NCBI GenBank assembly: GCA_963798015.1
Contig: CAWCSA010000005.1
Coordinates: forward strand, 835,771 to 899,770
Direction of reading: 5' to 3'
DNA from: Roseiarcus sp963798015
GTDB taxonomy: Bacteria; Pseudomonadota; Alphaproteobacteria; Rhizobiales; Beijerinckiaceae
Length of the DNA stretch: 64,000 nucleotides
Position numbers and translations under genes: made by a program. Below the pieces are notes generated by a model. The model did not search any database. It was not told the DNA's origin and saw nothing but the letters and a program-made list of their open reading frames with translations. Below, in pieces: positions 51,571-64,000 of the stretch (positions are counted from its first letter, which is position 1; each line of letters opens with the position of its first letter).

Positions 51571-52398
51571 TCACGCGGCGGCCGAGCGGCGTTCCCGCTC
51601 ACGCATGAAGGCTGCGAGGTCGGCGTTGAGCTCTCCCATGTGGGTGAACATGAGGCCGTGCGGGGCGCCCGGGTAGACGAGGAGCCTCGAGCCGGGGATG
51701 AGCTCGGCCGAAGGCTTGCCGGTCAGCTCGACGGGCATCGATCGGTCGCGGTCGCCCTGCACTATCAGGGTCGGAACGTCGATGCGCCGCATCTCGGCGC
51801 GGAAGTCGGCTTCGACCATGGCGCGGGAGCAGGCGAGGGTGACGGCAAGCGAGGTCTGCAGCAGGCCGGCGACCCAGCGCATCATCGCGGGCGACGTCTC
51901 CGGAATGAAGAAGGGCGCGAGATTGTCGGCGACCCATTTTGGATAGTCGTGTCTCCACCCAGCCCACAAGGCCTCGAAGGCTTCCATCGGCAAGCCGTTC
52001 GGGTTGTCATGCGCTTTGAGCAGCATCGGCGTCGTCGGCGCGAGGAGGACGAGGCGCGCGACGCGCTGGCTCCCGTGCCGGCTGAGATACCGCACCGCCT
52101 CGCCGCCCGCCATCGAATGGGCGATGAGGGTGAGGTCGGTGAGATCGAGGTTTTCGACGAGCGTCGCGACATCGTCGGCGAACGTGTCGAAGTCATAGCC
52201 GAGGGGCGGCTGATCGGAGCGGCCGTGGCCGCGCCGGTCGAAGCCGATGCAGCGAAAGCCTTCGTCCGCGAAGGCGGCCACCTGGTAGTCCCACATTCGG
52301 CTGGCGCAACCGAGGCCATTGAGGAACAGGATCGGCGCGCCTGCTCCCCACTCATGCCAATAGAGCTCTGCGCCGTCTTTCGCTGTGATGAAGGGCAT
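51571..52398 (-). CDS. Alpha/beta hydrolase
   Basis: A 275-residue alpha/beta hydrolase fold protein. It has the oxyanion loop FLNGLGCASRMWDYQ, the strand FDRRGHGRSDQP, the nucleophile Ser95 in LIAHSMAGGEAVRY, the acid near VQGDRDRSMPVEL and the His in PGAPHGLMFTHMGEL. This is closest to the cofactor-free haloperoxidase/arylesterase group. It is followed upstream in its operon by an NTF2-like gene (46 bp gap). The substrate is unknown. Confidence 0.92.
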   Translation of the reverse strand: MPFITAKDGAELYWHEWGAGAPILFLNGLGCASRMWDYQVAAFADEGFRCIGFDRRGHGRSDQPPLGYDFDTFADDVATLVENLDLTDLTLIAHSMAGGEAVRYLSRHGSQRVARLVLLAPTTPMLLKAHDNPNGLPMEAFEALWAGWRHDYPKWVADNLAPFFIPETSPAMMRWVAGLLQTSLAVTLACSRAMVEADFRAEMRRIDVPTLIVQGDRDRSMPVELTGKPSAELIPGSRLLVYPGAPHGLMFTHMGELNADLAAFMRERERRSAAA

Positions 52399-52443
52399 CG
52401 GACTTGTCCTTTGTGAAAGGGTGGGTGGAACGGGGCGCGGCGC

Positions 52444-52803
52444 TTACGCGAGAGCGAACGGATGGTCGGCCAGGATGCGCCCGTCGTCGTCGACGATCAG
52501 GAACTCGAGCCCGCCAGCGAGCACAGTCTCGCTGTCGGCAAGCAGCATCTCCCAGCGGAAGGTCACAACGTCGCCGCGGAGGCGGGCGGTCGGGGCGGCG
52601 CGAAAGCGGAGGCCCTCGCGTCCGGCTTTCTTTTCGGGCCCGGCGAGGGTGAGCTTCGCGAACGCGGCATATCCGCCAGCTCGGCTATGGCCGAGCGCAT
52701 CCGGCGCCCAGAGCGCAGCAATGGCGGACGAGCGCGTGGCCGCGTCCGGTTCGTTCCACGCGGCGACATAAAGATCGGCGAGCGCCTGAGCATTGAGCAT
52801 CAT
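52444..52803 (-). CDS. NTF2/SnoaL-like family protein
   Basis: A 119-residue protein with the cone-shaped NTF2 fold. The helix AQALADLYVAAWNEPDAATRSSA and a strand series with GGLEFLIVDDDGRILADHPF are typical of SnoaL/DUF4440-like proteins, which can be isomerases, cyclases or ligand-binders. It is the first gene of a unit with the alpha/beta hydrolase and is divergent from a MmyB-type regulator. The paired palindromes in the divergent gap suggest that this regulator controls it. Confidence 0.85.
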   Translation of the reverse strand: MMLNAQALADLYVAAWNEPDAATRSSAIAALWAPDALGHSRAGGYAAFAKLTLAGPEKKAGREGLRFRAAPTARLRGDVVTFRWEMLLADSETVLAGGLEFLIVDDDGRILADHPFALA

Positions 52804-52881
52804 GTCTCTCCACTTTGAAGATCGAGGGCCCTGAAGCCCTCTCGTTGGCGCTAAGATCGCGCCGCTCGGATCCGCAATCCA

Positions 52882-52896
52882 TGACTTGGCAGGTCA
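52882..52896. promoter_or_regulatory. Operator-like palindrome, copy 1
   Basis: TGACTTGGCAGGTCA is an imperfect palindrome (one mismatch in the 6 bp arms) in the gap between the divergent NTF2/hydrolase unit and the MmyB-type regulator. Its centre is 43 bp from the centre of copy 2, roughly four helical turns. Confidence 0.6.
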
Positions 52897-52924
52897 AAAA
52901 GCGACCGCGCAGGGGCTTCTCGCT

Positions 52925-52939
52925 TGACCTTGGAGGTCA
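52925..52939. promoter_or_regulatory. Operator-like palindrome, copy 2
   Basis: TGACCTTGGAGGTCA is a perfect 6+3+6 palindrome 37 bp upstream of the MmyB-type regulator start (52976). It probably binds that regulator, which would act on both divergent units. Confidence 0.65.
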
Positions 52940-52975
52940 TGGCCTCGGGCGCCGCCGGGCGCTAAGCTTGAGCGC

Positions 52976-53782
52976 ATGACGGCTCATCAGCTTCCCTTCG
53001 GCGTGCTGCTGCGGCGATGGCGCGAGCGGCGGCGCATGACGCAGGCCGACCTTGCCTATGCCGCGGAGAGCTCGACCCGGCACCTTTCCTGTCTCGAGAC
53101 CGGCAAGGCGCAGCCGAGCCGCGAGATGATCGCCCGCCTCGCCGAATATCTCGAAATCCCGCTGCGCGACCAGAATTCGCTTTTCCTCGCGGCGGGCTTC
53201 GCGCCGGCTTTCCAGGAGCGCTCAATCGCGGCCCTGGCGGCGGCGAAAACTGCGATCGACGCCATTCTTCAGGCGCACAGGCCCTATCCCGCCTTCGCGA
53301 TCGACCGTCATTGGAATGTCGTCATGTCGAATTCCGCCTTGCCCCAACTCTACGAAGGCTGCTCGGCGGATCTCATGCGCCCGCCGGTCAACGCGGTGCG
53401 TCTCACCCTGCATCCGGCGGGCATGGCGCCGAGGATCGTGAATTACGCGGCGTGGCGCGCCCATATGTTGAGCGTGCTTCGCCAGCAGATCGACGCGCGG
53501 GGCGATGCGGTTCTACAGGGCCTGTTCGCCGAGGTCTCGGCCTATCCAGCGCCGCCCGATTGCGAGCCGGCGGAGAACTTCGGCGCCGCCGAACGCCTGG
53601 CGACGCCGCTTCGCATCGCGACGCGCCATGGAATTATGGCCTTCATCGGCACGGTCACCGTGTTTGGCACCCCCAATGATGTGACCCTCTCCGAGCTGGC
53701 GCTGGAAATGCTGTTTCCCGCCGACGATCGAACGGCGGAGATCGCCAAGGTTATGGCCGAGGAGCAGGAAAGGGCGGCATGA
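52976..53782 (+). CDS. XRE-family regulator with MmyB-like ligand-binding domain
   Basis: A 268-residue protein. The helix-turn-helix spans about residues 8-70 (LLRRWRERRRMTQADLAYAAESSTRHLSCLETGKAQPS). The C-terminal MmyB-like domain contains HRPYPAFAIDRHWNVVMSNSA and ends near LALEMLFPADD. Such proteins bind small hydrophobic molecules and repress adjacent hydrolase or reductase genes. It is divergent from the NTF2/alpha-beta hydrolase genes, and two TGACC-type palindromes lie between them. Confidence 0.92.
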   Translation: MTAHQLPFGVLLRRWRERRRMTQADLAYAAESSTRHLSCLETGKAQPSREMIARLAEYLEIPLRDQNSLFLAAGFAPAFQERSIAALAAAKTAIDAILQAHRPYPAFAIDRHWNVVMSNSALPQLYEGCSADLMRPPVNAVRLTLHPAGMAPRIVNYAAWRAHMLSVLRQQIDARGDAVLQGLFAEVSAYPAPPDCEPAENFGAAERLATPLRIATRHGIMAFIGTVTVFGTPNDVTLSELALEMLFPADDRTAEIAKVMAEEQERAA

Positions 53783-53936
53783 GTGGCGCGGAGCCCGGAG
53801 CCGTAATAACATATATAATACGTTTAAAATGATGATTTATCCACCCATCCGAGGACGGAACCAAACCGGCTCGTAAGCCATTGAAAAGACATGGGCACGG
53901 AACTAAAAAGGAACTGGAGGCCGATCGTCCGGCCTC

Positions 53937-53967
53937 TTGCGCCTCGCCGTCTCATGGTCCACATAGG
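53937..53967 (+). promoter_or_regulatory. Candidate promoter of the SRP RNA gene
   Basis: TTGCGC (53937-53942) and CATAGG (53962-53967) are about 19 bp apart, with the SRP RNA beginning 5 bp downstream. The hexamers are weak and the spacing is long, so this is only a candidate. Confidence 0.35.
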
Positions 53968-53971
53968 CGGC

Positions 53972-54065
53972 GGGAGGTTGGCGAAGGACGTACCGCTCGC
54001 CAACCGGGTCAGGTCCGGAAGGAAGCAGCCCTAACGAGCCAGGGCGGGTCTTTGTTCAACCTCCC
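53972..54065 (+). ncRNA. ffs: Signal recognition particle RNA (4.5S type)
   Basis: A 94-nt gene. The ends GGGAGGTTG and CAACCTCCC pair, and the conserved SRP core GGTCAGGTCCGGAAGGAAGCA is intact, with the GGAA tetraloop and asymmetric loop. It binds Ffh and forms the bacterial SRP. Position directly before dnaX is a conserved neighbourhood in alphaproteobacteria. End positions are estimated from the pairing. Confidence 0.93.
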
Positions 54066-54180
54066 ACTGACGCGCTTGGGCCGTTAGCGACCAGGTGAGC
54101 CTAAAGTTGAGTTCGCCCGCGCCTCCGAACGGCGGTCAGATGCTCCGCCATCGACCTTTTCCCGCCTAGAAAGGGCGTCG

Positions 54181-55950
54181 TTGAGCGATTCGCTCTTCCC
54201 TGTCACTGAAGCTCAAGCCGCGCCGGCGGCCTCCCCCTATCGGGTGCTCGCGCGAAAATATCGGCCGCTCCGCTTCGAGGACCTCGTCGGCCAGGAGCCG
54301 ATGGTGCGCACGCTCGCCAATTCCTTCGCCGCGAGCCGCATTCACCAAGCCTATATCCTGACGGGCGTGCGCGGCGTCGGCAAGACGACGACGGCGCGAA
54401 TTCTCGCTCGCGCCTTCAATTATTCGCTGCCCGGCAGAATCGATCGCCCGAGCGTCGACATGCCCGAGCTTGGCCTCCACTGTCAGGCGATCATGGAATC
54501 GCGCCACGTCGACGTGATCGAGATGGACGCGGCCTCCCACACCGGCATCGACGACGTGCGCGAGATCATCGAGAACGCACGCTATCGCCCGGTTTCCGCG
54601 CGCACCAAGGTATACATTATCGACGAAGTGCACATGCTCTCGAAGCAGGCCTTCAACGGTCTTTTGAAGACGCTCGAAGAGCCGCCGGAGCACGTCAAGT
54701 TTCTATTTGCGACCACGGAAATCGACAAAGTGCCGATCACCGTGCGTTCGCGGTGCATTCGCTTCGATTTGCGTCGCATCGATACCGTCCCAATGGTCGG
54801 CCATTTGAGCAAGATTTGCGTCGCCGAGGAGGTCACGGCCGAGCCGGAGGCGCTGGCGCTGATTGCCCGCGTCGCTGAAGGTTCGGTGCGCGATGCGCTC
54901 TCGCTGCTCGATCAGGGGATCGCGCATGGCGGTGACGAGGGCGTCACAGCGCTCGCCGTTCGCAACATGCTGGGCCTTTCGGACCGGGGCGAGGTCGTGG
55001 CGCTGTTTGAGCGCGTCATGAGGGGGCAGATCGCCGAGGCCCTGGAGATCGTGCGCGCGCTTCACCAGGCAGGCGCGGACGCTGCCGACATTCTCATCGA
55101 TCTGGCTGAGTTTTGCCATTTCGTCACGCGCGCCAAAATTGCCCCAGCCGCGACCGACGATCCCGCGGTCAGCCAGGTCGAGCGCGAACGTGGGCGCGAA
55201 TTCGCCGACAAGCTGACAATGGGCGTTTTGGCGCGAGCTTGGCAAATCCTGCTTAAGGGCGTGGAGGATGTGAAGGATTCGCCTCGCCCGTTGGCCTCGG
55301 CCGAAATGGTGCTGATCCGTCTCGCTTATGCTTCTGATCTGCCGACGCCCGAGGAAACGATACGCAAGCTGAGCCAGGCGAGCGACGGTCCGCGTCATGC
55401 GCCCGCGCTTCCGTCCGGGGGCGGAGGGCCGCGCGCTTCGATGCGTCTCGCGGCCACAGAGCCCGCTCCGGTCGTGTCCGCGCCGCCCACGCCTTCGGCC
55501 GCATTGGCTCCTCGGCTCGCCCGTTTCGAGGACGTCATCGCCCTCGCACGTTCCAAGCGCGACATTCAGCTTGTCCAGTCGCTCGAGCGGGATGTGCGGC
55601 TCGCCCGCTTCGAACAGGGCAGCATAGCCTTCACCCTGGTCGAAGGCGCTAGGTCCGAACTGGCGCAGACGCTAAGCCGACGCCTGCAGGAATGGACGGG
55701 CGAGCGCTGGATGGTGGCGCTTGTTCCGGGCTCGACCGGGCCGACGTTGCGGGAGACAGCGCAGGCGCGTGAGGCCGAGCGGACGAGCAGCGCCGCGTCG
55801 CACCCGCTGGTGCAGAAGGTGCTTGATCGCTTCAAAGGGGCCCGCATCGTCGATGTGCGGCGTCCGGAGGCGCCGTCCCATGCGGCGGTCGAGGTCGACG
55901 ATGAGGTCGGTTACGCGGATTCCGGCGCCGACCCCGCCGACGAAGTTTGA
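54181..55950 (+). CDS. dnaX: DNA polymerase III subunit gamma/tau
   Basis: A 589-residue clamp-loader ATPase starting at TTG 54181. The Walker A motif is GVRGVGKTT (62-70), Walker B is IIDEVHML (146-153), and SRCIRFDLRR is the sensor/arginine region. The zinc-binding cysteine cluster of E. coli DnaX is missing: only Cys101 (HCQAIMESRH) remains, as I recall from other Hyphomicrobiales. The tail includes the tau domain that binds the polymerase and helicase. The gene is followed by ybaB and recR with short gaps. No obvious frameshift site for a gamma-only product is visible. Confidence 0.96.
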   Translation: MSDSLFPVTEAQAAPAASPYRVLARKYRPLRFEDLVGQEPMVRTLANSFAASRIHQAYILTGVRGVGKTTTARILARAFNYSLPGRIDRPSVDMPELGLHCQAIMESRHVDVIEMDAASHTGIDDVREIIENARYRPVSARTKVYIIDEVHMLSKQAFNGLLKTLEEPPEHVKFLFATTEIDKVPITVRSRCIRFDLRRIDTVPMVGHLSKICVAEEVTAEPEALALIARVAEGSVRDALSLLDQGIAHGGDEGVTALAVRNMLGLSDRGEVVALFERVMRGQIAEALEIVRALHQAGADAADILIDLAEFCHFVTRAKIAPAATDDPAVSQVERERGREFADKLTMGVLARAWQILLKGVEDVKDSPRPLASAEMVLIRLAYASDLPTPEETIRKLSQASDGPRHAPALPSGGGGPRASMRLAATEPAPVVSAPPTPSAALAPRLARFEDVIALARSKRDIQLVQSLERDVRLARFEQGSIAFTLVEGARSELAQTLSRRLQEWTGERWMVALVPGSTGPTLRETAQAREAERTSSAASHPLVQKVLDRFKGARIVDVRRPEAPSHAAVEVDDEVGYADSGADPADEV

Positions 55951-55966
55951 GTAAGGAGATCGCGCC

Positions 55967-56287
55967 GTGGATATCATGGGCATGATGAAAAAAGCGCAGG
56001 AGGTTCAGGCCAAGCTTCAGGAAGCGCAGGAGGAACTCGGGCGCCTTGAAGTTGAAGGTCAGGCGGGCGGCGGCATGGTCAGTCTCACGCTCAGCGCCAA
56101 AGGCGAATTGAAAGGCGTGCGCATCGACGCCTCGCTCTTGACGCCGGCCGACAAGGAGATGCTTGAGGATCTGATCATCGCCGCTTTCAGCGACGGCAAG
56201 GCCAAGGCCGACCGCATGGCGGCCGAGAAGATGCAGGCGCTGACGGCGGGGCTGCCCCTTCCGCCTGGCATGAAGCTGCCGTTCTAG
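55967..56287 (+). CDS. ybaB: YbaB/EbfC nucleoid-associated protein
   Basis: A 106-residue protein starting at GTG 55967 with AAGGAG (55952-55957) upstream. The N-terminal helix MGMMKKAQEVQAKLQEAQEE and the loop LEVEGQAGGGMVSLTLSAKGEL are family signatures. It is a dimer that binds DNA and is encoded in the conserved dnaX-ybaB-recR order. The 16 bp gap to dnaX and 7 bp gap to recR suggest one transcript. Confidence 0.95.
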   Translation: MDIMGMMKKAQEVQAKLQEAQEELGRLEVEGQAGGGMVSLTLSAKGELKGVRIDASLLTPADKEMLEDLIIAAFSDGKAKADRMAAEKMQALTAGLPLPPGMKLPF

Positions 56288-56294
56288 AGGCCGG

Positions 56295-56900
56295 ATGCCG
56301 ACCAGCGTCGCCGGACCGGAAATCGAGCGCCTCGTCCAGCTTCTCGCGCGACTGCCGGGATTGGGGCCACGCTCGGCGCGCCGCGTCGCGCTCCATCTTA
56401 TCCGCAAGCGGGAGACGTTGCTCGCGCCGCTCGCCGATGCGTTGCGAGTCGCGCAGGAGCGCATCTTGACCTGTTCGGTCTGCGGCAACATCGACACGCG
56501 CGATCCCTGCACGATCTGTTCGGATGAGGGGCGCGATGCGACGATGCTGGTTGTCGTCGAATCGGTCGGCGATCTCTGGGCTTTGGAGCGCGCAGGCGCC
56601 ACGCGGGCGCGCTACCATGTGCTTGGCGGCGCCCTTTCAGCGCTCGACGGCGTCGGCCCGTCCGATCTCACTCTGACGGGCTTGGTCGGGCGCATCGCCA
56701 AGGGCGGCGTGAGCGAAATGATCCTTGCCGTTAACGCCACGGTCGAGGGCCAAACGACCGCGCACTACATCATCGATCTCTTGACCGACTATCCCGTCAA
56801 GGTGACGCGGCTCGCGCACGGCGTGCCGGTGGGCGGTGAACTCGACTATCTCGATGACGGCACGCTGGCGACAGCAATGCGGCAGCGCACGGCGTTCTGA
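56295..56900 (+). CDS. recR: Recombination protein RecR
   Basis: A 201-residue RecR. It has a helix-hairpin-helix at LARLPGLGPRSARRVALHL (residues 18-36), a zinc finger with Cys60, Cys63, Cys72 and Cys75 (CSVC...PCTIC), and a Toprim domain (MLVVVESVGDLWALE to ILAVNATVEGQTTAHYI). The C-terminal Walker-like region is LAHGVPVGGELDYLDDGTL. With RecO and RecF it loads RecA at gaps. It is the last gene of the dnaX operon. Confidence 0.96.
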   Translation: MPTSVAGPEIERLVQLLARLPGLGPRSARRVALHLIRKRETLLAPLADALRVAQERILTCSVCGNIDTRDPCTICSDEGRDATMLVVVESVGDLWALERAGATRARYHVLGGALSALDGVGPSDLTLTGLVGRIAKGGVSEMILAVNATVEGQTTAHYIIDLLTDYPVKVTRLAHGVPVGGELDYLDDGTLATAMRQRTAF

Positions 56901-57001
56901 TCCAGGGCTGCGGCGCGAGGCGGATTTTTGCTCTTGCCTCTGTTGGGCGGCTCCCCGGCAGCCTAAGTGTGAGCCGGAAACGTCTTTCGAAGGCGAACGG
57001 C

Positions 57002-58444
57002 ATGCCGCTTGCAAATGTAGCCTCTAGGCCCTTCATACCACCCTATCCACGTCGGCCAGCGAGGCCGCGGGGGTCGCTCTCGATCCTCCTCGCCCTGCAG
57101 CGCAATCCGATCGAAGTCTGGTGGGAGGGAGATTTCGAACGGCCGGTCTCCATTGGCCGCACCATTTTCGGGCTGCGCGCCGCCGCCCATGACCCGGCGG
57201 CCGTTCGACGCGTGTTTCTCGACAATGCCGCCAACTACCGCAAAGACGACCTCCAGCTTCGCATTCTGAGGCCCGGGCTTGGCAACGGGTTGCTGACCGC
57301 CGAGGGCGAGGACTGGCGCGTCCAGCGCCGCGCGCTGGCGCCGCTGTTCTCTCCGCGTCAAACCGCGGAATTTGCTCCGGCCGTGCATCGGGTTGGACGC
57401 GCCGCAGTCGAGCGCATGAGCCGGCGGCGCGACGGAGCGGTGGCGGATGTTGGCGCGCTCATGTCGCGGCTGGCGTCTGGAAGTGCTTGAGCAGACGCTG
57501 TTCTCCCAAGGGCTTGGGCGCGAACCCAGCGCCTTCCAGCGCGCCGTCTCGAGCTATTTCGAGACCATCGGCCGGATCGATCCGCTCGATTTGCTGGGCG
57601 CGCCCGCTTTCGTGCCGAGGCTCAGGCGCCGGCGCGGCCGCGGCGCGCTCGAGTTTTTCGAGTTCGGCGGTCAATGCAATCATCGAAAAACGCCAAGAGC
57701 TTCTGAGCGAAGGCGGCGAGGCGCCGCGCGATCTCTTGACCCTTCTCCTGTCCGCCAAGGACCCTGAAAACGGCCGCGCCATCGCTGAAGCGGACGTGCG
57801 GGCCAACATCGTCACCTTCATCAACGCTGGCCACGAGACGACCGCCAACGCGCTGACCTGGTCCCTCTTCCTGCTGTCTCAATCCCCCGAATGGCGCGAA
57901 CGGGCCGAGGCTGACGCCGATCAGGCGTTCGACGGCGATGGAACCGTCGCCTCGGAGAAGGTGCGAAATCCTTCGCGCCGTCTTCGAGGAGGCTCTGCGC
58001 CTTTATCCCCCGGCGGCGATGCTCGCCCGCCAGGCGATCGCCGATGACGAGCTTGCGGGCGTAAAGCATCCCTGCGGGCACGGTGGTTACGGTCTCGCCC
58101 TATGTCTTGCACCGGCGAAGGGGTCTCTGGGATCAACCCCGACGCCTTCGATCCCTCGCGATTCCTTGGCGAAAAGCGCGATCGGATCGACCGTTTCGCC
58201 TACATCCCGTTCGGCGCCGGGCCGCGCGTCTGCATCGGCATGGCCTTCGCGATGCAGGAGGGGATCATTTTGCTCGCGCATCTTTTGCGCGCTTTTCGCT
58301 TTGAGTTGGTCGAGGGTCATCCAAGTCATGCCCATGCAACGGGTCACTTTGCGCCCGCGTAACGGCATGAAAATGCACGTAAAAAAGCGTGTGCAGTGTG
58401 AAAAGTTCCACGACGGAAGAATTTTCTTTGTGAAAGTGCGTTGA
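57002..58444 (+). pseudogene. Cytochrome P450, broken by six apparent frameshifts
   Basis: The pieces, read in order, make a complete P450: N-terminus from ATG 57002 (MPLANVASRPFIPPYPRRP), helix C region (EDWRVQRRALAPLFSP), helix I (FINAGHETTANALTWSL), ExxR (FEEALRLYPPAAMLARQA), PERF-like (PDAFDPSRFL) and heme-binding loop FGAGPRVCIGMAFA with the thiolate Cys. To keep the frame, six one-base gains must be removed: near 57476, 57663, 57964, 58067, 58134 and 58324. The reading frame moves by +1 each time. It therefore cannot give an active enzyme as written. The natural end is either near 58384 or the stop at 58444. No redox partner or substrate clue is nearby. Confidence 0.85.
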
Positions 58445-58469
58445 CAGAAATCTCACAGGGGCCTATATG
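58441..58469 (+). promoter_or_regulatory. rRNA operon promoter
   Basis: A perfect -35 TTGACA (58441-58446) and -10 TATATG (58464-58469) are separated by 17 bp, followed by a GC-rich discriminator (CGCCTC). It is about 520 bp upstream of 16S. This is the standard strong sigma-70 rRNA promoter form. Confidence 0.75.
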
Positions 58470-58987
58470 CGCCTCTCCCAACGACGACGGGCGCTTTTGA
58501 GGCGGCCAAGTCAGCGGGTTGCGGGAACTTTCCGAACGCACTCCTCCCTGCTGTGAGGCGGGGGCGGAGAATTTTCGGTCGTTTCCTGACTGCGTGAAAG
58601 CGCAGTAACACGGAATTCGGGCCTGAACTGGGCTTTGGCGGCGGGTCGCCTCAGGGTTTGGTTTTTGTCCGTGGGGCTTCGGCTCCGTGCTGTTTGACAA
58701 TTGCATCGGAAGAAAGAGAGACGTGGGCGGCGGGGTCCTTGCGGGACTTTGGTTGTCGGGTTGAATTCAAGCGCAAGCTTGGAGCCGATCCGGGGATTGA
58801 AGTCCGAAGAGACAACTGACGGTCACGTTTCAAAAATTCATCGCGCTTCGAAGGAGCGTGGTCAGACCGTCGTGAGGCGGGCAGGCCGCAAGCCTCGTTT
58901 GAAGCGGATGTGTTTGGAACTCGTCAAGAATACAGCGCCCCTGACCTTCGGGGCGCTGAAGTGACCAGTCAGGACAAAGATCTCATT
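58470..58987 (+). other. Leader of the rRNA transcript
   Basis: About 520 bp with no protein gene. It includes the conserved pre-16S segment TGTTTGACAATTGCATCGG near 58690-58708, and GC-rich pairing segments that should make the processing stem with the 16S 3' flank. Short open frames here are chance. Confidence 0.6.
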
Positions 58988-60475
<1,488 letters not shown>

Positions 60476-60670
60476 GGATTCGGAGACATTAACCAATGAC
60501 TTGGGCTTGCCCTTGTCGGACGGTTTGTCATCCGGCTCAGAATCAAGCGGCCAGTCAGGCCGCATTTGCGGGATCGCGCCGCCTTCGTCTCTCTTTCTGA
60601 TCTAAGGATATGGAAGCTTGCGTCCTCGTCGGTTCTTACCGGCATGCGGGCGTGGACTTCTTCTTCGACC

Positions 60671-60747
60671 GGGCTTGTAGCTCAGTTGGTTAGAGCGCGC
60701 GCTTGATAAGCGTGAGGTCGGAGGTTCAAGTCCTCCCAGGCCCACCA
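60671..60747 (+). tRNA. tRNA-Ile (anticodon GAT)
   Basis: 77 nt including encoded CCA. The acceptor arms GGGCTTG and CAGGCCC pair, the anticodon loop reads CTTGATAAG and the T-arm has GGTTCAAGTCC. It lies in the 16S-23S spacer, 196 bp after 16S, the usual place. Confidence 0.96.
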
Positions 60748-60777
60748 CAGCCTTCGGGCGCCGGCGGGTCTTGAAAC

Positions 60778-60853
60778 GGGGCCATAGCTCAGTTGGGAGA
60801 GCGCGTGCTTTGCAAGCATGAGGTCGTCGGTTCGATCCCGTCTGGCTCCACCA
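60778..60853 (+). tRNA. tRNA-Ala (anticodon TGC)
   Basis: 76 nt including encoded CCA. The acceptor GGGGCCA pairs with TGGCTCC, the anticodon loop reads CTTTGCAAG and the T-arm has GGTTCGATCCC. It follows tRNA-Ile by 30 bp in the spacer. Confidence 0.96.
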
Positions 60854-61279
60854 AGTCTAGGCCTCTCGGTCTTGACGAAGTGTCGAGCAGATTGAAGTTC
60901 CTATCCTTTCCGATGCAATTTATCAGTTTCGTTGAGCGCGCAAGCGCTTGGCGTGACGAAGGCCGAATGGCCGGCGACAAGGATTCATGTCCTCCGCCGT
61001 TCCTTCCGGCCCTCGATCTCTGACATTGTGAAGAGGAAGCGCATTCGGTCGAAGACCGGATGGGGCGAGGCGTAAGCCGGACGGTCCGTGAGGACCTGAA
61101 GGCGGAAAAGCGTCGCGTCATCATCTTGTCTCTCGAGCAACCAGTCGTGGGTTTGGAGCCTGACCGCTCAGATCCCCGGATGCGTTTGAAGCAAAACTGG
61201 TCTTTTCAAGCCAAAGAGCGTGTTTCGATCGATTGCCGATCGATCGAGTATACACCCGCACGCGCTTTGGCGATGAGAG
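60854..61279 (+). other. tRNA-Ala to 23S spacer
   Basis: About 426 bp with no gene. Part of it should pair with the 23S 3' flank in the processing stem. Short open frames are chance. Confidence 0.6.

Positions 61280-64000
<2,721 letters not shown>

Noticed and set aside
57002..58444. Programmed frameshifting of the P450
   Set aside because: Six separate +1 events without slippery runs or stimulatory structures are not credible as recoding.
58701..58964. A short open frame in the rRNA leader
   Set aside because: Conserved pre-16S leader sequence explains it; no protein features.

Overview
This 64 kb window is a high-GC, densely coded piece of an alphaproteobacterial chromosome. The 16S gene, the 16S-tRNA-Ile-tRNA-Ala-23S layout, a helix-9 intervening sequence in 23S, the ffs-dnaX-ybaB-recR block and a TIGR02302/DUF4175 protein point to Hyphomicrobiales (Rhizobiales). 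The Beijerinckiaceae or a neighbouring family would fit, but I cannot fix the genus by eye. Most of the window is ordinary core and accessory metabolism. I see no phage, CRISPR array, secretion system or recognisable defence island. One type II VapBC toxin-antitoxin pair and one IS5-family insertion sequence are present.

Layout. 1-2750: a partial gene end, a secreted protein, a periplasmic RNase T2 and the Ku end-joining protein (no LigD nearby). 2760-5914 (minus): transglutaminase-like protein (frameshifted), glutaminase and Na+/glutamate symporter, an apparent glutamine/glutamate scavenging operon. 6022-8806: FucU/RbsD mutarotase divergent from a sugar ABC permease and binding protein, with no ATPase gene. 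8844-21936 (mostly minus): a nucleoside uptake and salvage region with a BMP-type ABC transporter, cytidine deaminase, purine nucleoside phosphorylase, thymidine phosphorylase and, across a gap, PRPP synthetase. It is interrupted by an IS element, two dehydrogenases and a cupin protein. 22072-26765: lipoprotein, uvrC, vapBC and an ArsR-DUF1801-SRPBCC operon. 27223-31385: histidine kinase/response regulator pair, 3-hydroxyisobutyrate dehydrogenase and two glycine-rich exported paralogues. 31436-39350 (minus): anmK, PduO-type cobalamin adenosyltransferase, acyl-CoA ligase, TIGR02302 protein, lysA and lptM. 40838-46552: DUF2852/TetR, ArgP-LysE, DUF1349, APH-like kinase, HAD phosphatase and an SMR exporter. 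46733-53782: a GDSL hydrolase with a clipped PEP-CTERM tail, MxKDx protein, LysR with divergent CMD and aldo-keto reductase, GFA protein, alpha/beta hydrolase with NTF2-like protein, and a divergent MmyB-type regulator. 53972-64000: SRP RNA, dnaX, ybaB, recR, a broken cytochrome P450 and the rRNA operon, with 23S running off the end.

Two themes stand out. First, palindromic operators sit exactly where local regulators would use them: VapB, ArsR, TetR, ArgP, LysR and the MmyB-type regulator. Second, otherwise well-conserved genes are broken by small indels or a stop: transglutaminase, IS transposase, SMR exporter, CMD protein, GDSL tail, and a P450 with six apparent one-base gains all in the same direction. 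These are either real decay or assembly errors, and read-level data would separate the two. I found no convincing evidence for a wholly new system. The most rewarding places to look are the P450 remnant, the duplicated 3' segment around the PEP-CTERM gene, and the paired operators.
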